Positions 24,964 through 32,406 of a stretch of DNA of 64,000 bases are shown here, piece after piece. The position numbers and the translations under genes are program-made. Numbering within the stretch: the first letter of the stretch is position 1; each line of letters starts with the position of its first letter. The DNA comes from Cupriavidus basilensis. Its GTDB lineage: Bacteria > Pseudomonadota > Gammaproteobacteria > Burkholderiales > Burkholderiaceae. The notes beneath the pieces were generated by a model. The model saw only the letters and a program-made list of their open reading frames with translations, had not been told where the DNA came from and did not search any database. Where the stretch lies: contig NZ_CP010536.1 in the NCBI RefSeq assembly GCF_000832305.1, forward strand, positions 4,092,001 to 4,156,000. The letters run 5' to 3'.

Positions 24964-26070
24964 TCAGGCGACCGGCGCCTCGGTAGGCGGCCTGAGCACC
25001 GCGTGCTGCAAGGTAGCGCGCAGGTCAGGGTCTGGCACGGTGGTGATGAAGGCTTCGCCCAGCTTCCTGAGCAGAATGAACTTGATGCTGCCGGCTTCTG
25101 CCTTCTTGTCCACTTTCATCAGTTCGATGTAGCGGTCGGTGCCGAGTTCCGGCGCGACCACAGGCAGCATGGCGGCGCGGATGAGGTGCACCACGCGCGC
25201 GCGCGTTTCGGTGTCGATGAAGCCGAGCCGGTGCGACAGGTCCGCCGCCATCACCATGCCGCAACCCACGGCCTCGCCGTGCAGCCACTCGCCATAGCCC
25301 ATGCCAGCCTCGATCGCGTGGCCGAAGGTGTGGCCAAAATTAAGCATGGCGCGCAGGCCGCCCTCGCGCTCGTCCTGGGCCACCACGGCAGCCTTGATCT
25401 CGCAGGAGCGCTTGACCGCCAGCGCCATGATGTCCGGGTCGCAGGCGTTGAGCGCGCGGATATTGCCCTCGATCCAGCCGAAATAGCCGGCATCGGCCAT
25501 GGCGCCGTGCTTGATCACCTCGGCCAGGCCCGCCGCGAGTTCGCGCTCCGGCAGCGTGCGCAGGGTGTCGATGTCGGCAATCACGGCATTGGGCTGGTGG
25601 AAGGCGCCGATCATGTTCTTGCCGAGCGGGTGATTGATGCCGGTCTTGCCGCCAACCGACGAATCCACCTGCGAGAGCAAGGTCGTGGGCACTTGCACGA
25701 ACGGCACGCCGCGCATGTAGCAGGCAGCGGCGAACCCGGTCATGTCGCCCACCACGCCGCCGCCCAGCGCGATCAGCGTGGTCTTGCGGTCGGCGCCCGC
25801 GCTAAGCAGCGCGTCGAAGATCAGGTTGAGCGTTTCCCACTGCTTGAAGGCTTCGCCGTCGGGCAGGGTCACGGTGCGCACGGTCTTGCCAAGCGCCGCC
25901 AGGCTGGCCTGGACGCGGGCGGCGTACAGCGGCCCTACGGTCTCATTGGTGACGATGACGGCATGCTGGCCACGCACATGGGGGCGGAACAACTCAGTCT
26001 GGTCAAGCAGGCCGGTGCCGATATGGATGGGGTAGCTGCGCTCCCCGAGGCTGACTTCAAGGGTGATCAT
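24964..26070 (-). CDS. aroB: AroB, 3-dehydroquinate synthase
   Basis: Second step of the shikimate pathway: cyclises DAHP to 3-dehydroquinate using NAD and a divalent metal. From ATG 26070 ([18 protein letters not shown]) it is 368 residues. The NAD-binding region [21 protein letters not shown], the [13 protein letters not shown] motif, and the metal ligands in [14 protein letters not shown] and [12 protein letters not shown] are all present. Its first codons overlap the end of aroK by 14 bases, so translation of the two is coupled. Confidence 0.96.
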   Translation of the reverse strand: MITLEVSLGERSYPIHIGTGLLDQTELFRPHVRGQHAVIVTNETVGPLYAARVQASLAALGKTVRTVTLPDGEAFKQWETLNLIFDALLSAGADRKTTLIALGGGVVGDMTGFAAACYMRGVPFVQVPTTLLSQVDSSVGGKTGINHPLGKNMIGAFHQPNAVIADIDTLRTLPERELAAGLAEVIKHGAMADAGYFGWIEGNIRALNACDPDIMALAVKRSCEIKAAVVAQDEREGGLRAMLNFGHTFGHAIEAGMGYGEWLHGEAVGCGMVMAADLSHRLGFIDTETRARVVHLIRAAMLPVVAPELGTDRYIELMKVDKKAEAGSIKFILLRKLGEAFITTVPDPDLRATLQHAVLRPPTEAPVA

Positions 26071-26671
26071 TGTGATTCTGGTCCTGCGCCGGGAGGTTGT
26101 CCGCGCACTCGCCGTCTGCCCCTTCGGGTTCTTCGGCGGCAACGGTGAAACCGGCCATTTCAAGTTGCATCAACACCATATTAGCAAGCTGCGCTACCGA
26201 AGGCTTGCCGGTCTCGATGATGAAATCCGCCACCTCGCGGTAAAGCGGGTCGCGCTCACCATAGAGCGTCTCCAGCCGTCCCTTGGGGTCTTCGGTCTGC
26301 AGCAGCGGGCGATTGCGGTCGTGGCGGGTGCGCAGCCACAGGTCGTGCGGGCTGGCGCGCAGGTAGACCACGGTGCCGCGCGCCTTCAGGTGGGCGCGAT
26401 TCTCCGGGCGCAGCACCGCGCCGCCGCCGGTGGCCAGCACGATGCCGCGGCGCTGGGTCAGCTCGTCGATCGCCTGCGCCTCGCGGTCGCGAAAGCCCGC
26501 TTCACCCTCATGCTCGAAGATGATCGGGATACGCACGCCGCAACGCGCCTCGAGTTCGTGATCCGAATCGAAGAACGGGTAATTCAGGCGCCGGGCCACG
26601 GTACGGCCGACGGTGGTCTTGCCGGCACCCATCAGGCCAACAAAGAAAAGGTTCGGGCGGGTGACTGTCAC
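26057..26671 (-). CDS. aroK: AroK, shikimate kinase
   Basis: Phosphorylates shikimate at O3. The 204-residue product starts with GTG (26671). The P-loop [11 protein letters not shown], the substrate-binding [13 protein letters not shown] with the DSD motif, [12 protein letters not shown] and [14 protein letters not shown] are visible, as is the lid Arg in RNRPLLQ. The C-terminus has an acidic tail of about 25 residues, longer than the roughly 175-residue enterobacterial enzyme. The aroK-aroB pair follows the pil operon here, but a terminator after pilQ suggests separate transcription. The 245-base gap before pilQ has no gene apart from that terminator. Confidence 0.94.
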   Translation of the reverse strand: MTVTRPNLFFVGLMGAGKTTVGRTVARRLNYPFFDSDHELEARCGVRIPIIFEHEGEAGFRDREAQAIDELTQRRGIVLATGGGAVLRPENRAHLKARGTVVYLRASPHDLWLRTRHDRNRPLLQTEDPKGRLETLYGERDPLYREVADFIIETGKPSVAQLANMVLMQLEMAGFTVAAEEPEGADGECADNLPAQDQNHNDHP

Positions 26672-26856
26672 TGGCGTGTCGGGCGGAAGCCGGGTCTCTG
26701 GCCGGCCCTCGCGGTGGAAAACTGCATCATCTTCTTATGTTGGGACGATCCGGGCAAGTGGCGAGGCGCAATCGGCACAAGGCAACCCACCTCGCGACAC
26801 GCCTTGCGCGCCGGCCACATGCACCTTCGCCCAACCTCTCTAGCACGCCTGGACAA

Positions 26857-26884
26857 TAAAAAAGCCGCATCGGAACGATGCGGC
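26857..26884 (-). terminator. Intrinsic terminator after pilQ
   Basis: Perfect stem GCCGCATCG/CGATGCGGC with a three-base loop (26864-26884), followed on the minus strand by six T residues. It lies 33 bases beyond the pilQ stop. Confidence 0.88.
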
Positions 26885-26917
26885 CTGTCAGTCTACTGCA
26901 TCCGGCGGGCGCGGGCG

Positions 26918-29092
26918 CTATTTCAGCGACACACTGTCGTTGAGCACGCGCGGTGTCAGGAACACCAGCAGCTCGGTCCGGTTGTTGACCTTGGCGTTGT
27001 CCTTGAACAGGTTGCCGAGGATCGGGATGTCCCCCAGCAGTGGCACCTTGTTCACATTGGTGGACTCGGTCTGGCTATAGATGCCGCCAATCACCACCGT
27101 GCCACCGTTCTCCACCAGCACCTGCGTCTGCACGTGCTTGGTGTCGATGGCGAAGCCCGAGGTGGTCTGAATGCCCACGCTGTCCTTGTTGACGTCGACA
27201 TCCAGCAGCACATTGCCTTCCGGCGTGATCTGCGGCGTGACTTCCAGCTTCAGGTTGGCCTTGCGGAACTGCACCGAGGTGGCGCCACTGGAGGTGGCGG
27301 CCTGGTAGGGCAACTCCGTGCCTTGCTCGATCAGCGCCTTGATATTGTTGGCGGTGACCACGCGCGGGCTGGAGATGATCTTGCCCCGCCCGTCCGCTTC
27401 CAGCGCGGACAGCTCGAGCGCCAGGAAACGGCCGGCCGTGTTGCTGAACAGGCTGACCGCGACCGAGCCCGGGTTGACGCCGTTGATCGCCGCCGCCGGC
27501 AGGCTCAGCGCCGGGCCGTTGTCCCAGGTTGCGTTCTGCGTCACCGGGCTGACCACATTGGTGTAGGTGTTGCCGTAGCCGGCACCTGCCGTCTTGGAGG
27601 CAAAACCCAGCCTGACGCCCAAGTTGCGGCTAAAGGTATCGTTGGCCTCGACGATGCGCGCCTCGATGATGACCTGGCGCACCGGGATGTCGATCTTGCC
27701 GAGGAAACTCTGCACCTCTTCGAGCTTGGTCGCGATATCGGACACGAACAGCTGGTTGGTACGGGGATCGGCCGTCAGCGAGCCGCGCTTGGACAGCATG
27801 CGGGTGTTACTGGCAGCCACACCGCCTATGCCGACCGCCCCGACTGCGCCCACGCTGCCCAACGCGCCCGCGCCGCCGACGCCGCCTGCACCCGCCGCGG
27901 CCAGCCCGAGCAGCATGCGCCGCACGTCTTCGGCACGCTGGTAGTTGAGCTGGAACACCTGGCTGCGGATCGGCTCGAGGTCATTGATCTGCTGCTGCGA
28001 CTCGAGTTCGAGCTTTTCCTTGGTGGCCAGCTCGGCCTTTGGCGCCACCCACAGCACATTGCCGTTGCGGCGCGAGGCCAGTCCCTTGGCATCGAGCACG
28101 ATCTGCAGCGCCTGGTCCCAGGGCACATCCTTCAGGCGCAGGGTCAGGTTGCCCTGCACACTTTCGCTGGTGATGATGTTGAGATTGGTGAAATCGGCAA
28201 ACACCTGCAGCAGCGAGCGGATATCGATGTTCTGGAAGTTCAGCGAGAGCCGCTCGCCGCGAAAGCCTGCCCCGCTGATCAGCTTGGCCGGATCTTCCTT
28301 GACCGGGCGCACCTCCACCACGAACTGCGTATCGGTCTGGTAGGAGCTGTACTCCCAGTTGCCGCGCGGCTCGATGGTGAGGCGGGTGCTGCCGTTGTTG
28401 TCGCTCGCGCGCATGCCCTGCACCGGAGTGCCGAAATCCGTCACGTCAAAGCGCCTGCGCATGCCGTCGGGCAGCGATGTGTTGAGGAAATCGACCACCA
28501 CGTTCTGGCCCTGCTGCGCGATATTGATGCCGGAGTCGCGCGAGGAAAGATCCACCACGATGCGGCCAGCGCCATCCTGGCCACGGCGGAAATCGATATT
28601 GCGCACGGTCGGCCGCATCGCCGGCACTGCTGGCGCCTGCGCCGAGCTGGGGGCGAACGTCGGCACCGCCGCGCGGGCAGTCGGGGCGACATTATCGAGC
28701 AGCACCACGAACAGGTTGCCGCGCACCTCGGTGCGGTAGCTGGCCACGCGGGTCAGGTCAAGGATCACACGGGTGCGATCGCCTATCTGGACCACGTTGG
28801 CGCTCTTGAGCAACTTGCCGCCGAAGTCATATTGCGCCCGCCCGGCCGCGAAGCCGGTATCGAGAAAGTCGATGGCGAGCTTGGGCGGATTCTGCGTGGT
28901 GAAGTCGGCCGGTTTTTGCGCCGGCGGCCCCTGCATCTCGACCGTGAACACGGTCTGCTCGCCCACCGTGGAGGCGTCGACGCGCTTGATGGCATTGCCC
29001 GGCGTCGGCTGCGCCAGTGCAGCCGGCGCGGCCAATACCAGCGTCATCATTGCGGCGCCCGCAAGCGCCCGGTACCAGCGACCCATGATCAT
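26918..29092 (-). CDS. pilQ: PilQ, type IV pilus secretin
   Basis: Outer-membrane secretin through which the pilus fibre exits. From ATG 29092 it is 724 residues, with a signal peptide ending PAALAQ. Two AMIN domains (about 35-135 and 160-265) bind peptidoglycan. A secretin N-domain follows (LSLNFQNIDIRSLLQVFADFTNLNIITSE), then a NolW domain and the secretin barrel with VPLLGDIPILGNLF near the end. Residues 398-428 are an almost pure Gly/Ala/Val insert in the NolW region. The start overlaps the pilP stop as ATGA. It is the last gene of pilMNOPQ. Confidence 0.96.
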   Translation of the reverse strand: MIMGRWYRALAGAAMMTLVLAAPAALAQPTPGNAIKRVDASTVGEQTVFTVEMQGPPAQKPADFTTQNPPKLAIDFLDTGFAAGRAQYDFGGKLLKSANVVQIGDRTRVILDLTRVASYRTEVRGNLFVVLLDNVAPTARAAVPTFAPSSAQAPAVPAMRPTVRNIDFRRGQDGAGRIVVDLSSRDSGINIAQQGQNVVVDFLNTSLPDGMRRRFDVTDFGTPVQGMRASDNNGSTRLTIEPRGNWEYSSYQTDTQFVVEVRPVKEDPAKLISGAGFRGERLSLNFQNIDIRSLLQVFADFTNLNIITSESVQGNLTLRLKDVPWDQALQIVLDAKGLASRRNGNVLWVAPKAELATKEKLELESQQQINDLEPIRSQVFQLNYQRAEDVRRMLLGLAAAGAGGVGGAGALGSVGAVGAVGIGGVAASNTRMLSKRGSLTADPRTNQLFVSDIATKLEEVQSFLGKIDIPVRQVIIEARIVEANDTFSRNLGVRLGFASKTAGAGYGNTYTNVVSPVTQNATWDNGPALSLPAAAINGVNPGSVAVSLFSNTAGRFLALELSALEADGRGKIISSPRVVTANNIKALIEQGTELPYQAATSSGATSVQFRKANLKLEVTPQITPEGNVLLDVDVNKDSVGIQTTSGFAIDTKHVQTQVLVENGGTVVIGGIYSQTESTNVNKVPLLGDIPILGNLFKDNAKVNNRTELLVFLTPRVLNDSVSLK

Positions 29093-29622
29093 GCCGACCC
29101 CTCCAGCTTCAGGCTGGTCATTTTCTCTTTCCACTCGGCTACCCCTTCCCGGACCAATTCGCGCAACACGATCTCCTGATCGTTGATGCGGACCACCCGG
29201 CCGTAATTCTGGCCGAGATACTGCCCCACCTTGACGTGGTGGATCTTGTTATCTACCTGCACGACGCCGTAGGTCTCGCCGCTCTTCTTCATGGCGCCCA
29301 GCATCTTGAAGTTCTCCAGCGGGAAATCCTCCAGCGGCTCGCGCCGCCGGCCGGATTCCGGCGACTCGGACAGGACCCGGTTCAGGTCGCCGATCTTGTT
29401 CTGGGCAAAGGGCTCGGGCGCGCTGCGGCCCGCGTAGTCGCGCGGCACGTAAGGTTTGGGCTCGGGCAGCGGCGCCGGCGGCGGCGCCTTGGCGGCCTGG
29501 GCTTGCGCCATCCATTGGCGCAGGCCGTCTTCCTCGCTGCCCCCGCAGGCTGCCAACAGCGCAGCGCCGATCAGCGCGCAAGCGCAGGCACGCAGGCGCG
29601 AAGCCTGGATCGCTGGCATCAT
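29089..29622 (-). CDS. pilP: PilP, type IV pilus alignment lipoprotein
   Basis: A 177-residue inner-membrane lipoprotein that links the PilNO complex to the PilQ secretin. The signal ends LIGAALLAAC, giving the lipidated Cys. A Pro-rich linker (APPPAPLPEPKPYVPRDY) precedes the beta-domain PLENFKMLGAMKKSGETYGVVQVDNKIHHVKVGQYLGQNYG, cited by its span of about residues 98-140. It overlaps pilO and pilQ by four bases at its two ends, so translation is coupled along the operon. Confidence 0.93.
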   Translation of the reverse strand: MMPAIQASRLRACACALIGAALLAACGGSEEDGLRQWMAQAQAAKAPPPAPLPEPKPYVPRDYAGRSAPEPFAQNKIGDLNRVLSESPESGRRREPLEDFPLENFKMLGAMKKSGETYGVVQVDNKIHHVKVGQYLGQNYGRVVRINDQEIVLRELVREGVAEWKEKMTSLKLEGSA

Positions 29623-30299
29623 TTCTTTGCTCCCGCAGCCGTCTTGGCCGCCGCGGCTTCCGCCTTGCGCTGCGCCGCCTGTTCGTCAGGGTCCAGCGCG
29701 CGGTAGGCCATGGCCGTGGCTTCCATCGTCAGCCCGCCATCCTTGCCGGTGGTGAACTGCAGCCCCTGCATCGAGACGATGCGCGAGAGCGCAGCAACAT
29801 CGGCATTGAACTGGGCCACGTCGTGGTAGCGGCCGGTGACCTTCAGGTTGACCGGGATCTCGGCAAAGTACGGCTTGATCACGGCGGCTTGCGGCTTGAA
29901 CAACTCGAACTGCAGGCCGCGCGCCACGCCAGCGTGATTGACGTCGGCCAGCAGCGCGTCCATCTCGGTCTTATTGGGCAACTGGCGCTCGACCAGCGCC
30001 ACGCGCTGCTCCACTTCCGCCTTTTGCTTGCGAAGCGCATCCAGGTTGGCCACCTGCGCCACCTTGCTCAGGTAGGACTGCTTCAGGGTGTCCTGCTCGG
30101 CATGCCGGCGATCGAGATCCTCGAGCTTGCCGCTCCAGTAGAACTGCCAGCCCAGCAGCAGCACCAGCACCGCAGCCAGCACCGCGAACAGCACGCGCGG
30201 GGCGGTCGGCCAGGTTTCCGGCTCATTGAGGTTCAGGCCGCGGAACTGCGCGGTGAGATCGTTCAGCGTGGCGAGCGAGATTTCGCTATTGAGTGCCAT
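29619..30299 (-). CDS. pilO: PilO, type IV pilus inner-membrane alignment protein
   Basis: A 226-residue bitopic membrane protein that pairs with PilN in the pilus alignment subcomplex. I start it at ATG 30299 (MALNSEISLATLNDLTAQF), because the longer frame upstream lies within pilN. One membrane segment (VLFAVLAAVLVLLLGWQFYW) is followed by a coiled coil rich in Lys/Glu/Gln and then the ferredoxin-like domain ending in IVSMQGLQF. The C-terminal 25 residues are an Ala/Lys tail. It begins three bases after pilN. Confidence 0.93.
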   Translation of the reverse strand: MALNSEISLATLNDLTAQFRGLNLNEPETWPTAPRVLFAVLAAVLVLLLGWQFYWSGKLEDLDRRHAEQDTLKQSYLSKVAQVANLDALRKQKAEVEQRVALVERQLPNKTEMDALLADVNHAGVARGLQFELFKPQAAVIKPYFAEIPVNLKVTGRYHDVAQFNADVAALSRIVSMQGLQFTTGKDGGLTMEATAMAYRALDPDEQAAQRKAEAAAAKTAAGAKK

Positions 30300-30301
30300 G
30301 G

Positions 30302-30946
30302 TCAGCCCTTTCCGCCTGCTGGCGCACTCGCGCCGGCGAGGCCGGCCTTGCCCTTCTTGCCGTCTTCCGGCGCTTGCGGCGCACGGTAGGCGAAGCGCAT
30401 GGAGAAATCGAACAGGCGCCGTTGCTCGCGCAGGTTGTTGGTCATCATCACGGCCTTGGATTCGCCCAGCTCGGCCTTGTCCAGCCACTGCACCTGGCTA
30501 AGGTTGCGCAGCAACTCCGACACGCGCTCGTTCGACTGCGCGATGCCGGTCACGGTAAAGGCGTCGCCGGTCTGCTTGAGAGTGGTCAGGTACACGCCTT
30601 CGGGCACCTGGCGCACCAGTTCCTCCAGCAGCTGCACGGGACGATTGCGCTCGTTCTGCAGGCCCTCGATGGCCTTCTGCCGCTGCAGCAGCCCTTCAAT
30701 ATCCTTGCGCAGCGAATTGACCTCGCGGATCTGCCCGTCCATGCGGTTGTTCTCTGCGAGAAGCACCTGGTTCAGGCTGGACACGGCATCGACGCGGTGA
30801 TCGATGTACATGCCGCCCAGCAGCACCACCAGCGCGCCGGCGCCGGCCGCGCCGCCCAGCAGGGCATAGACCTTCTTGCGCCGCGAGGCCCTGCGGGCTT
30901 CGTGGTAAGGCAGCAGATTAACTGTCGGGATCGAATTGGTTGGCAT
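30302..30946 (-). CDS. pilN: PilN, type IV pilus inner-membrane protein
   Basis: A 214-residue partner of PilO and PilM. The conserved N-terminal peptide NLLPYHEARRASRRKK is the part that docks in PilM. One membrane helix (VYALLGGAAGAGALVVLLGG) follows, then a periplasmic coiled coil (SLRKDIEGLLQRQKAIEGLQ) and the globular domain with GVYLTTLKQTGDAFTVTGIA. It is 18 bases after pilM. Identification is secure from the N-terminal peptide and the operon. Confidence 0.94.
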   Translation of the reverse strand: MPTNSIPTVNLLPYHEARRASRRKKVYALLGGAAGAGALVVLLGGMYIDHRVDAVSSLNQVLLAENNRMDGQIREVNSLRKDIEGLLQRQKAIEGLQNERNRPVQLLEELVRQVPEGVYLTTLKQTGDAFTVTGIAQSNERVSELLRNLSQVQWLDKAELGESKAVMMTNNLREQRRLFDFSMRFAYRAPQAPEDGKKGKAGLAGASAPAGGKG

Positions 30947-30964
30947 GCGGCTTCCCTCGCTGGC

Positions 30965-32050
30965 TTACTGCAGGCCGCGCAGCGCAAGCCCGGCGCTCAC
31001 GATGTAGGCCGGCAGGTCGCGCTGCAGATAGCGCTCGTTGACCTTGACGGCTGTCATCATGTTGGCAAAGGGATTGGCCAGCGTGGCGGTGATCTCGGTT
31101 TGCTGCTCGATCGCGGCTTGCACGCCGATCAGCGACGCATGGCCACCGGAGAGCAGGATCTCGTCGACCCGGCCGATGCTTGAAGCTGACAGGAAGTTGC
31201 GCACGGCGCCTTGCACCTCCACCGCCAGCGCCTCCAGGGAGGGCTTGAGCAACTGGGTGCGCCAGGCTTCGGGCAGCGTATTCTTGCGCTTCTTGATCTC
31301 GGCCTTGAGCGCATCCAGTGTAAACATGCGCGCCGCGCTCTGGGTGAGCTGGTCGCCGTAGCTGTTGAGCGGCTGCTCGTAGAGCTCTTTCCAGCCTTGG
31401 TAGAAGATCGCCTTGGAGCGGCTGCCGCCAAGGTGGATCACGGCCACCACAGGCAGCTCCTTGGCGTCGGTGGCGCTGATGTCGGCGGACACGCCCAGCA
31501 TCTGCACCACGGAACGCTGCACCGCGTATTCCTCGACGTCCATCACGTGCGGCTTGAGCCCGGCCATTTCGGCAGCGGTCACGCGCTCCTGCACACGGTC
31601 GCTGTTTGCCGCGGTAACGCGCACGCCGATGCCGCCCTCGGTTTCGCTGGGGCCGATCACGGCGAAATCGAAATTGACGGCCTGCGATGGCGGATAAAGG
31701 CGATGCGCCTCGGATTCCACCTGGACGTAAAGCTCGTCCTCGGACAGGTTGTCCGGCAGGCTGACGGTCTGCGATTCGGTCAGCATCGAAGGCACGCCGA
31801 GCACCACCTCCTTGGTGCGGATGCCGGCTTTGCCGAGGGCGCGCTTCAGAGCGATGCCAACGGCTTCGATATTGACCACGTTGCCATCGGCAACGGCACT
31901 ACGGTCCAGCAGTTCGCTGGCACATTTCTCCAGCCGATAGTCGCTTTTGCCACTGCCCACGGACAGCTCGACTACCTTAACGCTGGACGACCCGATGTCA
32001 ACGCCGACCGTCGTACGGCGCAACAACCCCGACAAGATGCCTCGCCGCAA
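30965..32050 (-). CDS. pilM: PilM, actin-like cytoplasmic pilus protein
   Basis: Cytoplasmic actin-like ATP-binding protein that recruits PilN to the pilus machine. The nucleotide fold opens with TVGVDIGSSSVKVVEL, and the later LLSGGHASLIGVQAAI is the second phosphate motif. I propose a TTG start at 32050, preceded by CAGGGGG at a good distance, giving 361 residues, close to the usual length. A longer frame back to 32215 would add about 55 residues without similarity and would run into the promoter region. First gene of pilMNOPQ, divergent from mrcA. Confidence 0.9.
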   Translation of the reverse strand: MRRGILSGLLRRTTVGVDIGSSSVKVVELSVGSGKSDYRLEKCASELLDRSAVADGNVVNIEAVGIALKRALGKAGIRTKEVVLGVPSMLTESQTVSLPDNLSEDELYVQVESEAHRLYPPSQAVNFDFAVIGPSETEGGIGVRVTAANSDRVQERVTAAEMAGLKPHVMDVEEYAVQRSVVQMLGVSADISATDAKELPVVAVIHLGGSRSKAIFYQGWKELYEQPLNSYGDQLTQSAARMFTLDALKAEIKKRKNTLPEAWRTQLLKPSLEALAVEVQGAVRNFLSASSIGRVDEILLSGGHASLIGVQAAIEQQTEITATLANPFANMMTAVKVNERYLQRDLPAYIVSAGLALRGLQ

Positions 32051-32406
32051 GGTGACCCCCTGACCGTTGAACTCGCCTTGGCTTGGTTGCTCTAATTTGG
32101 CGAGTCTGTATTGTTTCTTGGATGAAACGTTTTGCTCTTTTAGTTGATGGATTCTCACTAAAAAACGGGGCGCTGGCAATGTGCCGGTTTGACCACGATT
32201 GCTTTTCATCAACACCCCTCACAAAGCGTTGCCAAAATCCCACGGTGCCCGGCGCCCTGCCCACTTCGCCCATCTTTTCGTTTCATGCAGATCTCAATCC
32301 CATTACATCTTGTAACAGCGCGATAGCGGCTTGCGCGCCACAACGCGCCGGGAGCGAAGTATCCCGGGAGATATAATCCCGGCACCTCTAACTAGGTATT
32401 TCCCTT
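32051..32406. other. Divergent intergenic region between pilM and mrcA
   Basis: A 356-base region with lower GC that should hold promoters for both operons. For pilM a weak candidate is TTGCCA (32179-32174) and GAGAAT (32155-32150) with an 18-base spacer on the minus strand. For mrcA there is a perfect TATAAT at 32372-32377. No gene is seen. Confidence 0.6.
32347..32383 (+). promoter_or_regulatory. mrcA: mrcA -10 box within a three-part CCCGG repeat array
   Basis: TATAAT at 32372-32377 would start transcription near 32384, about 23 bases before the mrcA ATG. Around it are GCCGGGA (32347), the palindrome TCCCGGGA (32362) and TCCCGGC (32377), centred about 15 bases apart. A good -35 is absent, and the repeats cover where it should be, so an activator or repressor site is plausible. 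Confidence 0.45.

Noticed and set aside
26063..29179. A 1038-codon plus-strand open frame antisense to aroK, pilP and pilQ
   Set aside because: It is antisense to genes with clear motifs; its composition (His, Arg, Gly, Leu runs) is the usual shadow of high-GC coding DNA, and it matches no family I recognise.
32150..32180. Sigma-54 promoter for the pil operon (GGCAC...TTGC pattern)
   Set aside because: The GG and GC elements are six bases apart instead of the required ten, so a sigma-54 site is not supported; a weak sigma-70 match was kept instead.
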